From assembly GCF_965363235.1 (NCBI RefSeq), contig NC_134846.1:64035121-64099120 (forward strand): a stretch of 64,000 bases of DNA, written 5' to 3'. A program made the translations under genes and the position numbers. Positions 46,036 to 58,000 of this stretch are shown here, piece by piece; within the stretch, counting starts at the first letter, position 1; each line of letters opens with the position of its first letter. The stretch comes from Mytilus galloprovincialis. Its lineage: Eukaryota; Mollusca; Bivalvia; Mytilida; Mytilidae. The notes beneath the pieces were generated by a model, which saw only the letters and a program-made list of their open reading frames with translations, was not told where the DNA came from and ran no database searches.

Positions 46036-46647
46036 TCAGTTTTCATGGTTGTTGAAATATTTTGCTTGTAAGTAATACACTGCTTCGTCATCTTCGGAAG
46101 AGAATTGTAATTTACGTTTAGCAGGTTTTCTCTGCGTTGTTGTTCTGATTGGTTGGTTTGAAAGACTTTTGGGATTTTCTGGTGACATTGTTGGTGTTGA
46201 TGTTGCACGCGGACAAAAACAGTTGTCCTCTAGAGGAACTTGAAGTGGACATGGTGCAAATGCGTTTTTCACCAGGGAAGTGTGATAAATTTCGAATTCC
46301 ATATCACTATCGTCTGATCTAGAAAGACTACTTTGAGTTGAAGTTTCATATGAACCATTAGAATCTCGTGGCATGTGGGTTAACTTCACACGCTTGTTGT
46401 TATCCATACAGGAACTCGGATTATTCGGTGCTGGTTCTTCTTGAAATTCATTATAGTTTTGTAGTCTATTCTGATGATAACTGGCCATTTTGTATGTTTC
46501 CGAATCATTAAGATTTCTCATATCCATACTAGTTCCATCACTTGATTCGTCCCGCAGATCTGTCGATGTCGATGCTTGCTTCGGTGAAACAAGTCTGGTT
46601 TGAACAGGATAACATCCACCATAATAATAAACATGATTGTGTGTCAT
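46036..46647 (-). CDS. Uncharacterised Ser-rich protein with NLS-like motif, 203 aa
   Basis: I do not recognise the family. The first ATG at 46647 lies 27 bases after an AG acceptor (AAATTTTAG), so a spliced leader is possible. The protein is hydrophilic, rich in Ser, Asn, Asp and Thr, with STSTDLRDESSDG, SSLSRSDDSDMEFEIYHTSL and a C-terminal RKPAKRKLQFSSEDDEAVYY. RKPAKRKL resembles a nuclear localisation signal, and KRKLQF also fits the RxLxF pattern of cyclin docking. SPK and TPTMSP sites lie nearby. These motif readings are suggestive only. A 6-codon upstream frame overlaps the start as ATGA. It converges with the 383-residue gene, stop to stop about 720 bases apart. Confidence 0.7.
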   Translation of the reverse strand: MTHNHVYYYGGCYPVQTRLVSPKQASTSTDLRDESSDGTSMDMRNLNDSETYKMASYHQNRLQNYNEFQEEPAPNNPSSCMDNNKRVKLTHMPRDSNGSYETSTQSSLSRSDDSDMEFEIYHTSLVKNAFAPCPLQVPLEDNCFCPRATSTPTMSPENPKSLSNQPIRTTTQRKPAKRKLQFSSEDDEAVYYLQAKYFNNHEN

Positions 46648-46661
46648 TTTCTTTGAATCAT
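46644..46661 (-). promoter_or_regulatory. Minimal upstream ORF overlapping the start codon (ATGA)
   Basis: On the minus strand, ATG ATT CAA AGA AAA TGA ends in a TGA whose first two bases are the last two of the main ATG. If the leader is transcribed here, ribosomes finishing the small frame would sit on the main start, a layout that permits termination-reinitiation. Confidence 0.4.
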
Positions 46662-47958
46662 TTCTAAAATTTAGATATTTATAAATATAAATGCAATTTG
46701 CAAAAGTTTATATTATGTTCATTTTTATATCTATCAAAAGGATCAAATGAGTAAAAAACATATACACGACCAGAGCACTCTCTTTTATTAAAATATTATA
46801 CAGCTTCATATATGCGTCATTTTGATAATTGTTCATTTTACTGTTATTGACTAGTTTCTCTGTGGAGCAATACAAATGACAGTAATTCGAAACATGAAGA
46901 TAATTGGTAGAGATATATTGTCAACTTGTCAAAAACAGAAGGCGGGGAATTGAAACACTCTATAAAACAGACAATAAAGAGAAAATAAATATCCGGGAAT
47001 GGAAGTTGCGTAAATAACGGCCAAGTTAACTTTACATTACAATATGAATGTTGCAGTGGTCCATTTTCAAGTCAAAACCAAGGCTATCGCGACTAAATAA
47101 CTCACCTACTACTCAAACACAGCCTCTTGTATTTTCGGTTTCCAACCTTGCATAATTGTTTATTGTTACGTTATTTGTTCACTTGTTCCATACGACGTCA
47201 TAAACAGCAGCGGTGCCTCCGAAAAAGTTATTCAAACGCCAGAACAAAAGTGTACTTGTACCATGTACAATTTAAAGGGTTGATCATTACACACTGAATT
47301 AATCCACAATATTTTCATATATTATTTAGTTTTGTTATTTTAAAATGGTATAGGCTGATTTTTACATTTGAACAAAGATGGACAATACCTAAATTCACCA
47401 TGCACGAAGTTAACGTTTAGAGTACATAACGTCGACTTTCTCGTTAGACTCGCTTGAGAAGTTGGACGGATTTTCATTCTACAACACGCCACGAATTCCG
47501 CACACAAATGTTAAAATGAAAGAAACAACGAATTAAAAAAAGTCGGTTCTATAATTTACTTTTTTTTAAAAAAATTTTCCACTGACTTAGTTTTTTTAAA
47601 GATGGGTTTCAAGGGACAAAACTTTCGCTGACATGCACCTCTCTATCCGCTTGTAAAACCACAAAAGATGAATTATTTTGTTATCTTTCAATATGACTAG
47701 TTCAAACATACTTATTGATGCATATGTCCGTCCGTCAGTTTGGTTATACGTTTGAATACTACCAGGTTTACGTCAGAGTAAAACACCATTTAGTTTTGCT
47801 GAAAAGGGAAATAAACAGACATTCGTCATATAGCAGGAGGAACAGAATTTCACACTTCCTTTAATTTCTACAGATATGAAATGGAATTTACTTAATATCT
47901 CAATAAACGCAATGATTAATTGATATTTTCTGTGTTAGATTTCGGGTTTTGATCGGAA

Positions 47959-48007
47959 CAAGGATTTGTATAGTAAGACTTAGTAGGTCTTACTATACAA
48001 ATCCTTG
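47959..48007. repeat. Perfect 21-bp arm palindrome, 7-nt loop
   Basis: CAAGGATTTGTATAGT plus AAGAC (47959-47979), loop TTAGTAG, then the exact reverse complement (47987-48007). The first 16 bases of the arm equal those of the palindrome at 16991-17025. There is no gene between 46660 and 48620; apart from this palindrome the stretch shows nothing I can name. Confidence 0.85.
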
Positions 48008-48629
48008 AGCAGAACATCTATTTATTTACCACTTTGATTTCTCATTGATTTTTTAATGCAACAAATAAAACTGGTAATACTTAAAAACCATAGATAGTAC
48101 ATGGAATAAAAGAAAAAAATAGCCGTAAGAATTTGTTTGTTATGTTAATAAAAGAGTGGAGTACCTCCTGATTACATTGACATATCATAGAACGTCCGTG
48201 AATACGATGGGGTATGATGTATTCAACGTATCCGTACACTTTTAAAAATCAAACGGGGACATGCATTAATCACATGTTGATCATGTTATTTAAAACGCTC
48301 GAACACTTGCTAGCTTATTTATCGGTCTATATCATTTAACTGCACTGTTGCTGAAAAATAATAATTGAAATACAAGCCGTATCATAGAAATTCATTTTTA
48401 CAGAAGATCATTTCCTTTTTGGAAATTATAACTAAGAACTCGATACTTAAACTTTGAAGTCATCTTAAATTAAGCATATTTAATTTGGCTTCATGTTCAA
48501 AAACATGCACGATATACTGTTGTAACAATAAATACGGACACGAAGGATACAGATGAATTTGGAAAATTGTAAAATTGAAAGGGAGATAGATTTTTTCCTA
48601 GGAAACTGTTGTAACGTTGCAGCTATATA

Positions 48630-48800
48630 GTATGGGTTATGGTCATTGTTGAAGGCCATGACCAATAATTGTTAATTTCTGTGTCATTTGCAATCATATG
48701 GGCTTTGCTCATTGTTGAAGACCGTACGGTGACCTATAGTTGTTAATTTTTGTGTCATTTGTTCTCTTGTGGAAAGTTGACAACTTTCCTATTGGCTCAA
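48630..48800 (+). repeat. Short interspersed repeat, copies 5 and 6 in tandem
   Basis: TATGGGTTATGGTCATTGTTGAAGG is followed by a second TATGGGCTTTGCTCATTGTTG, with CCGTACGGTGACCTATAG and GTGTCATTTGTTCTCTTGTGG. The first copy is partial. It abuts the retroelement tail starting at 48815, as the copy at 4725 abuts the tail at 4078. Confidence 0.6.
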
Positions 48801-48814
48801 GGTGTTTTATAAAA

Positions 48815-49880
48815 TTGAGAATGGAAATGGGGAATGTGCCAAAGAGACAACAACCCGACCATAGAAAAAAAACAACAGCAGAAGGTCACCAACAGGTCTT
48901 CAATGTAGCGAGAAATTCCCGCACTCGGAGGCGTCCTTTAGCTGGCCCCTAAACAGATGTATACTAGTTCAGTGATAATGAATGCCATACTAATTTCCAA
49001 ATTGTACACAAGAAACTAAAATAAAAATAATACAAGACTAACAAAGGCCAGAGGCTCCTGACTTGAGACAGGCGCAAAAATGCGGCGGGGTTAAACATGT
49101 TTGTGAGATCTCAACCCTCCCCCTATACCTCTAGCCAATGTAGAAAAGTAAACGCATAATAATACGCACATTAAAATTCAGTTCAAGAGAAGTCCGAGTC
49201 TGATGTCAGAAGATGTAACCAAAGAAAATAAACAAAATGACAATAATACATAAATAACAACAGACTACTAGCAGTTAACTGACATGCCAGCTCCAGACTT
49301 CAATTAAACTGACTGAAAGATTATGATTTCATCATATGAATATCAGGCACAATCCTTCCCGTTAGGGGTTTAGTATCATACCATCATAACATATATGAGA
49401 AGAACATAACCCGTGTCATGCCAACAACTGGTTTTTGAATAAATGTGTTTAGTTCCGATGCAAAGACCCTATAAGTGAATCAATATTAACGCCAAAATAT
49501 GCAATCTTTAATGACCTGACAACAGTATCGTAACTATATCCCTTCTTAATAAGTCTATTCAAAGGTTTTGTTAGTTTTTGAGGTGAATACTGACACCTTT
49601 GTGCTTTATAAAGAATATTTCCATAAAAAATTGGATGTGAAATACCTGAACGTATAAGAAGTCTGCATGTTGAGCTATATTTACGAATGATGTCCTTATA
49701 CCGATGATAAAATTTAGTAAATGTTTTGACTAGTTTGTGATATCGAAAACCCTGGTGTAATAATTTTTCAGTAATACATAAATTTCTCTCGTTAAAATCT
49801 AAAACATTGTTACATACACGAGCGAATCGTACAAGTTGAGATATATAAACACCGTATAGTATACTTTTTAAAAGAAGGTG
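48815..49880 (-). mobile_element. Penelope-like retroelement 3' part: RT C-terminus plus 3' UTR
   Basis: The minus strand from about 49870 to the TAA at 49449-49451 is one open frame: YGVYISQLVRFARVCNNV, then NLCITEKLLHQGFRYHKL, TFTKFYHRYKDIIRKYSS, RLLIRSGISHPIFYGNIL, ending [10 protein letters not shown]. It aligns in layout with YGVHISQLIRY of the 32905-34745 element, so it is the post-catalytic RT region of a second, diverged lineage. It is 5'-truncated. The 3' UTR (48815-49448) is the same sequence found at 4078 and 8941. Confidence 0.72.
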
Positions 49881-49899
49881 TAGACATGCATACTTAGTT

Positions 49900-52490
49900 T
49901 TCTAAGACATATACATTTTTGTACATGGAATTTATGAGAGGTGTCTTTATCAAGATGCTGTCTTACTATCAATACTTTATTTATTTTACTAACCTGCGGC
50001 GGAATTAACATTTTTCTAGACTTATTTGTTTCCATGGCGTTTTACTATTAAGACTATATTTTTCTTTTCACATTATAACAAGCAGGTTCTCAAAATACCA
50101 GGTAATTGTTGAAGACTGGGCGAGTATTTTTGACTAAAATGAAAACTGAAAGAAAGGAATGCTGTGCATTTCGTACATTTGCATGGACTTATTTCAAGAG
50201 AAAATTATAAATCTTCGGACTATATTTGTTTCTCAAAAAACGGATTTTTATATAGTCATAAATCCTCATAGTTGATTCTAGTTTTATTGGATCAGATATG
50301 ATAATTTGTAATCCCTGAGAGGCCGATTATTAAACAAGGCGCTGCGACAAACAATACATTATTCAGTCTTGAATACTACTGATCTGGCAATAGTCCCGCC
50401 AATAGATGAAATGACATTCATTACGATTATATAACATCATATTATAATTTAAACAACGTTGTACTATAAATAAGATTTAAAACTGGACCCCTCCCCCTTT
50501 TTCGGCTTAAAATATGCAATATATGTTTTAGTGTTCTAAATCTTTAAGTGATTATCCTTAATAGATTACTTATTGAATGTGTTCTTGTTGAAATGCATAA
50601 TATTATAATAGCAGTATGTTCCATATATTCATCATTTATTGTACACCTTAAGATATATTAGCCATAGATCTATGGCTGTTATATTTATGATTACACCATA
50701 CATAAGTATCCATGATTTGATTGGTTAATTGCAAATGTATTTTGCATGTTTTTTCTTTTATCAGATATCTTGGGGATACTAGATGTATCAAAATTTCTAT
50801 ATCCATTCCATCCTTTGAAAGCACTGTAATCAATCAAGATGCTTAAAAGCAATTATCCAAAGTTTGACAGCAGATTGCTCATGTACAAATTAAGAGGGTT
50901 TTCAGATTTATTGTTTTGTAAAATATTCTGCTTGTACTAGTAGTAAAGTACATGTAATGTGGACAGTTTGAGATCATTAACCAGGAACAAATTGTACTAT
51001 TTGACCAAACCTTAACAGCAATTGATCAAAATTTTATAGATTTAAAAAAAAATAGAATTTTTAAATTGCCATCTTCAGTGAATACTGTGATAGTGGCAGT
51101 GAGGGTCAACAAACTACAAATGTATTAAATTTACAGAAGAAGATCAATGTATCATTTCCCACTGTTAGGCAACTTAATGTCCTCTAGCACTGCTGATGAG
51201 TCTTTTAAAGACAAATGTGTGGTAAGGATATAAAGTCCTCGACAATTTATTTTAAACATGTACACCTTTCTTTACATGGTAGTCATATTGTTTATTTATA
51301 GGAATGTAAAATGTACAGAAATACAATAATGGTAATGATGTATTTCAACTCATGTGGTTTCAGAGTGTAGATTAAAATATCACTGACTTACTATTAGTGG
51401 CTCCCCTAAATGTGACCTAATTAAAATTACTAATTAAGCAAAAGTTTCTCAGTCCATATATATATATATAAACAATAACTGTAAAGCAAGGGCAATTAAT
51501 CTCTAAGGAAATAAGATGTTCCAATGTTAATACAACTGTATATCAAATATCATTTATGTATCAGTAGAGGTTCCCCTTAAACTGACCTAATCACAGATAC
51601 ATTGTTGATGATGCTGTTGTAGCCACTGAAAACATCATGCCAAGGTTTTGCCTTCGTGACTTGTTTTACTGGCGAAAGAAAACCTGTTTTGCCCTTTTGT
51701 TGACTGAATTGTTCTCAATCTTTAGTTATTTTTAGGGTGTTTTTTTTCATTTTTCTTATCACCATTTTTCTGTCCCTTTGTACTTGGAAAGATTTATTGC
51801 CTACCTGGTATCATCTTAATTTTCTTTTTTCTATTTAAAATGTCTTTTCTACTCTGTGTGTAGAGAAGAGTATCCAAGCATTTTTGATGGATGGCTGATA
51901 AACGTCGACTAACAAATTAAATGCATATTCAGGACAAGGGCATGATTATTTGATATGAGTAAAAACCCTGCATTGTACTAGACTGATAAGAGGAGCTGGA
52001 TTTCTAACATATTCATACACAAAAAAGTTCACAAGGTAAGTCAGCAGGAAGATATGTTTGCACCTGTCCTAAGTCAGGAATCTGATGTAGAGTAGTTGTC
52101 CTCTGTTTATGTACAATGTTGTTCATACATGTTTTTGTTTTTATATAGATTAGACCGTTGGTTTTCCTGTATGAATGGTTTTACACTAGTAAAAGAAATA
52201 GAGCATTGCCACGACGCGACAAATTACATTGAAAAAAATACATTTTCTTTACACCAAATGTGATGCTATCCAAAATTTCTGGGGAGAACACTGCACGCAT
52301 ACCACATCTTCCTATATCTATTTCATCATAACTGTACATATTCTGAGAATGAGCTTACAAGTCTTTGCTCTATCTCCTAAACGCTGTGTGCTTTAGAGAC
52401 GCTGCAAATACCAATTTTCAAGTCTGGTTTGACATGGCAATGGTCAAACCTACAAACTCCCAAACTTGAGGCGGAGGTACAATTTTTTTT
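49900..52490. other. Intergenic, no gene seen
   Basis: AT-rich with no frame above 61 codons, no family I recognise and no strong inverted repeats. A weak GATGAGTCTTTTAAAGAC motif at 51195 echoes the repeat at 30615. TATATATATATA at 51458 is a short microsatellite. Confidence 0.5.
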
Positions 52491-52495
52491 TGAGA

Positions 52496-52652
52496 AACAC
52501 CCCTCAGTGGTGGATCCAGGGGGGGTTCCGGGGGTGCGCACCCCCCCTTTATTTTTGCCGATCAATGCATTTGTATCGGGACATATGTTTTGCACCCCCC
52601 CTTTGCCCTGGGTTAGCACCCCCCCTTTCGAAAATTCCTGCATCCGCCCCTG
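52496..52652. mobile_element. Short GGTGGATCC-ended MITE with C/G tracts, about 155 bp
   Basis: The left end CAGTGGTGGATCCAGGGG and right end CTGCATCCGCCCCTG are imperfect inverted repeats. CACCCCCCCTTT is repeated three times inside. The ends resemble those of 41970-42752. The 64-96 residue open frames on both strands translate this element only. Confidence 0.65.
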
Positions 52653-53848
52653 CCCCTTAAGCTCTATTTACATAAAAAAACAACTAAATTCAATTGTAAG
52701 TTACACTAACCCTTTATAAAAGAACCAGTAATTTTTCTAGTAAAAAGAAACAAGAGGGCCTCAATAAAAAAAAAACAAGAAATATTTATAAATCTATAAA
52801 TTGTTATGAACAATACATCTTTAATATTTCCAATTTGAAATAAGACAATTTGGTTATAATACAGATCCCATGTCAAAGACTCGTTTACTAGGACCAGACA
52901 ATACTCTGTATCCCTTAATGTTTTAGTAATCATTACATTAACCAATGAAAATACAGCATGTTTTTGGTATTGAACATTATAGCAAATTCTGAAAATCTTG
53001 AATAATTTTTAAAAAAACAGAATGCTGTTAGATCATTGTAATGTGGAAACAGGATCAGTATTCCAATCAAATTAGAAATAGGATATACATTTTTTTGTAT
53101 TATTTATATTATTATTATTCATTGTCAATATTGAATTTTTTTAAATAAATAAAAATATTTGAATTGACCATTGAATGGTACTTACTTTTATTCAAAGGTA
53201 CTTAAAAAAGGAAAGAAAAGAGAAAAAAAAACCTTTAAGGTAGATTTTAGAAAAAAGATTTTTTTTATGTTTTGAAAAACTTGTTACTCCGAAATGACCA
53301 TTTGAATTCTGAATTGAAAGTAATGTTATCTTCCTTTGAGGAGTTGAAAGTATTCTAGATTACTTGTGTTTTAAAACAAAAATCGTGCAGTTTTCAAACT
53401 TTCACATTTTACACAGGAATGTGCCAAAATAAAAGTACAATCCACATTTGTATGCAGAATAGTGTTAAAGACAATGAACCACACTATTTGGTCAATCCCA
53501 TAATGAAATTTGAACAATTTCAAAGTCATCAAAAATTTAACATGATTTATCTCCCCTAAAATGTTCAGTTTTGCATAGATTTTGAAAATTGATCAAGTAA
53601 CTAGAGACTGAGAACTGCCTTAAACTGGAAGTTTTCTGTTTCACATTACTTAGTCCCAAAAAACTTTTTTTTTTATGAGACAAATTCTTTTTTTTTTAAT
53701 ATAATTTTGAGCATATTTTTTTCATGCAAAATATATAAGTTCATCAAAAACTAGACAGTAAGTTTTTTCATAATCTTACTTTCAAAGAATTGCTGCAAAT
53801 TGCTGAAAAAAGAATTGCAACTCAAACCACATATACTTTGGATTCGTT

Positions 53849-54429
53849 TTTATTTAGTGCTGTAGATTCATCATTATTCGTTGGATACCATTTTCCATGG
53901 ATTTCGAGGGTACAGGTGAACCACAAAATTAACTGTTCGACTAATTTAAAATTTTCTATTTAAGGTAGATTTATATGTAGACTTTGGCAAAACCATGAAA
54001 TCACCTAAATGCAAGTTTTCCTAAATCTACAAAAATTGGTACCCATAATACATTTGTAAATAAATAAAAAAATAAATGAATCCACAGTAGTTGATGAGTA
54101 CTATAGTTGTGGATGTTAGGGTAAAGGTGAACGATTTGAGAATTCAACAAAAGCAAACCTTTAAAGTCTGTTGTAACAATGAAATCATGGAGCCAGGAAA
54201 ATATCCATGAAAATGTGTACCAACAAATATAAACTTAATCTACCGGTAGATGAATTATAATGGAAAATGATTATCATCACACAGTGATTGCCATTGTTGC
54301 AGTTTTGTTAATATGACAAAGATAAAACAACAAGAGCAGGAAATGAAAAAATAATTTTTAAACAATAAACTGTAGAAAACAATGATTATAGTACAATGCC
54401 ATTATTCTGTGAAATGATCATACACCATG
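53849..54429 (-). terminator. SIRT1: Probable SIRT1 3' UTR with AATAAA at 53849-53854
   Basis: The first AATAAA on the minus strand that I find after the SIRT1 stop lies at 53849-53854, giving a 3' UTR of about 580 bases that would include the MITE at 53859-54089. Another lies near 53180. Which is used cannot be told from sequence. Confidence 0.4.
53859..54089. mobile_element. Tc1/mariner-like MITE, copy 2 (about 230 bp)
   Basis: GCTGTAGATTCATCATTATT to AATGAATCCACAGTA, with GGATACCATTTTCCATGG, GGTGAACCACAAAATTAA and ACTTTGGCAAAACCATGAAA. It is homologous to 16466-16681. The left end is more decayed than the right. It lies within 600 bases of the SIRT1 stop, close to the end of its likely 3' UTR. 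Between 52660 and 53850 I see no gene. Confidence 0.8.
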
Positions 54430-55067
54430 TTATATATTGTCAGACTGAGGTAATGGATCACTGTGTTTGTCAGCTGATTGAACTTGTCTTTCAGGTTCCT
54501 CTAATTCATCATAACTTTGATGCATCCCATTACATAATTTTTGCAATGGTTTTGTCTTGTGTTGAGAGTCATATTTTAACATTCCATTTGAGATGTTTAG
54601 ATTTGCTTTACAAGATAAATTTGTCTGATCACGGAAAACACTATTCACGGGGTTGTTGATGTCTTTTGTTTCATTGTTTATTGAGCCCTCACCATTGACT
54701 AGATGTGATTTTGAATCTTCCTTTTCACCATTTACAGAAGGGAGAATTTTGGAATCATTCCTTTCATCACCATTGACTAGTTGTAATTCACAATCTTTCT
54801 TTTCACCATTTGTACAAGGGAGAGTGCTTGAATCTTTCCTTTCCTCACCATTGACAAGGTGTGATTCAGAATCTTCCTTTACATCATTTACAGAGGGGAG
54901 AGTGTTGGAATCGTTCTTTTCATCATCATTAATACTGTTCTGTGATTCATCATCTGATGAAGAAGACAATGATGATATATCAGAGTCAGAATCATCCTCC
55001 AAATCAGAATACACCTCTGCTCCAGAAAATACATATCTACTAGGAGGAAGAAATAAGTACTGTTTAC
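54430..55067 (-). CDS. SIRT1: SIRT1 last exon: ESA end, acidic tail with 26-residue repeats
   Basis: The acceptor TTTTTTCAG ends at 55068. The exon encodes [20 protein letters not shown], then [20 protein letters not shown], and stops at TAA (54430-54432). Three tandem 26-residue repeats (genomic 54685-54918) follow the pattern NDS..[20 protein letters not shown]. The antisense open frame at 54653-55093 mirrors this exon and is not a gene. Confidence 0.92.
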
Positions 55068-58000
55068 CTGAAAAAATAAGAAGAATTTGTTGAGAAATAC
55101 AATAACATCCTTGAATCTGAGAACAGTCATCAAATCAGGATGACTACTGGATTTGTGAGTTGATTTTGCATTTAACACTTAAAATTTCTTGACTAGTTGC
55201 TTATTGATTTTTTTATACAGTGATTTTATTTTTCTATTTTTTAGAAAATTAAACAAGAATGTGTCCCTAGTACACGGATGCCCCACTCGCACTATCATTT
55301 TCTATGTTCAGTGGACCGTGAAATTGGGGTAAAAACTCTAATTTGGCACTAAAATTAGAAAGATCATATCATAAGGAACATGTGTACAAAGTTTCAAGTT
55401 GATTGGACTTCAACTTCATCAAAAACTACCTTGACCAAAAACTATAACCTGAAGCGGGACGAACAGACAAAACAGACAAACAAACGGATGGACGAATCGA
55501 CATACAGACCAGAAAACATAATGCCCCTCTACTATCATAGGTGGGACATAAAAATATAAAATACAAAATCTTTTTAATTTTCATACAGTTATGCCAAAAA
55601 TGAAAGCTTTAGCATTAATTTTTTTTAATTGTTGAAAAATTCAGTATCCAGTAAGTGTGTTTATTGACAATTCCCAATCAATCAGTATGTAAAGTGAAAA
55701 AAAATCCATCTCAATTGAGGAATAATTTTATGGATGCATAATTTGATCATTTTAGCCATTTTAGGTAAATAAATACCTTCTAATCTTTTAGCAAGACTTC
55801 CATGATGACCTGATTTCCACATGTTAGTTATCTCAAAGTCTTCATCGTCATCATCATCCTCCTCTTTGGGATCATCAGACAACAGTAAACCATTCTTGTT
55901 GTTATCCACTGCTAATGCTGAATTATTCTTTGATTCACCCGACAAACAACTGTCTTTGCTATCTAGTTTAGAATTTTCAGAAGTGGTCTTACTTCTATTT
56001 TCATCTGCTACAGATCTGTCTTGAGTCTCTGATTCAGTTATTATAGAACTGGTCTCTAGAGACGTATTTCCATCAATAGTTAGACCATCTGTTTCATCAG
56101 TTTTTTGTGAAGTAATAACTGGACTAGAATCTGATTTATTTATAACAGTACAGCTTTCACTATTGTCCAACACAACACTGACCGGAATGTGTGGCTTTTT
56201 GTTATTTTTAACACTGTTATTTTCATCTATCTCATCACAAACTTTGACATGCTGTAAGTTAGACACTTCTTTGTCTGTCTTGTGATCACAGCTACTGTCA
56301 TCTGATTTACTCTCTGCACTTTTATTTTGAAGTGACCCCTGACCCTTGACATCATTGTCACTCCCACTCTCATCAAGGTCTGAAGATGTTGGTGTTTTTA
56401 GTTCACATTTTGATATTTCATGAAGTAACGGTGATCGTGATTTGTTGTCCCAATTTAAATGTTTACACAGTTCCTCCACAATAGCATCGCAATCACCAAG
56501 TAATTCAACATCAAAGTTTAAATGTTTTAGAGGTTCTCTGTTAATGAGAATCTGAGGTACATCTTCAGGCAATGAATCTGAAATACATAGAATTATTTTC
56601 ATTATTCTGTAAAGTAATAATGCAACAGGTATTGATATATAAAAAACGTCTATACTACAACTGTATAATGTTATTTCATATCAGCCGGTTACGCTTTCTG
56701 AACTCATAAACTCTGAGCAGTATTTGTTCATTCTTAATTAATTTAATTGGTTTTTGTCATCTATTGTACTGTTTGTATAGAGCAATTCAGTGTTTTTCTT
56801 GTGTACTGATTTTTGTTGTATGTTTTGTTTTGCATCTTTTATTACGTCTACTGCTTGAAATTAAACCAGGTGCTCCGCAGGGCGCAGCTTTATACGACCG
56901 CAGAGGTCGAACCCTGAACTGTTGGGGCAAGTATGGACAAAACATTCAAGCGTGATACAGCTCTGAATTTGGATTGTGATCAAATTTTTGACATTATACG
57001 GGTTTTTTACACAAAACAAATGTCAAGATTTTACAAATCAATTAAAGATTTCTTCTTCAAACTTATTTAAAATCTAAAATTAAATAGTTGACACAGCATA
57101 GGTTTCTGACACAGAATGAATGTGGTCTAATGAACTTAACATTTTTTTTTTGCCTTTGAGCAATTCACTATGCTGTTGTTTATTAATCCTCTCAAAAAAA
57201 CGTTTGAAGAAATTTTCTTTTTATTTATGAAATCTGAAATGAGAAAAATTTTACCCCCCCTTTTTTTTTCACATCCCCCTTTCCCTTTTTCCAAAACTGA
57301 TATCCATTCAAATTTCTAATGGACTTTGCAACAATAACTACTCTTAAATACATCATAAAATATTAAAATAAAGTGCTTGTTATCACTGAATGGTAAAGAT
57401 TGGTTGGTAGTAAAAGTGAATATACATTGTATATTGTATAAAACAATGATTTAAGTTGATTCAACTACTATTCTGTAAAGAAAGATAACTCCAATTGAAA
57501 ATTTCTTGCTATTGCACAATATTGTGCAATTAGATATTTCTTGCTATTGCGCAATACTGTGCAATTGAAAATTTCTTGCTATTGCACAATACTGTGCAAT
57601 TGAAGATTTCTTGTTATTGCTGAATACTGTGCAATTGAAAATTTCTTGCAATTGCACAATACTTAATATAATAATTTAGGATCCTGATTTGAACCAACTT
57701 GAAAACTGGGTCCATAATCAAAAATCTAAGTACATGTTTAGATTCAGCATATCAAAAAAGCCCAAGAATTCATTTTTTGTTAAAATCAAACAAAGTTCAA
57801 TTTTGGACCCTTTGGGCCCCTTATTCCTAAACTGTTTGGACCAAAACTCCCAAAATCAAACCCAACCTTCCTTTTATGGTCATAAACCTTGTGTTTAAAT
57901 TTCATAGATTTCTATTTACTTATACTAAAGTTATGGTGCAAAAACCAAGAATAATGCTTATTTGGGCGCCTTTTTGGCCCCTAATTCCTAAACTGTTCGG

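Noticed and set aside
48940-49100. Possible tRNA or SINE promoter boxes in the repeat tail
   Set aside because: I could not place A and B boxes with a foldable cloverleaf. No tRNA gene is supported anywhere in the window.
52377-52719. Open frames on both strands rich in Pro, Gly and Cys
   Set aside because: All fall in a short C/G-tract MITE; the ends are inverted repeats.
54653-55093. 146-codon plus-strand open frame rich in Ser/Phe
   Set aside because: It is the exact antisense of the SIRT1 last exon; its repeats mirror the 26-residue coding repeats.
55821-56024. Poly-Ser plus-strand frame
   Set aside because: Antisense of the acidic [10 protein letters not shown] stretch in SIRT1.
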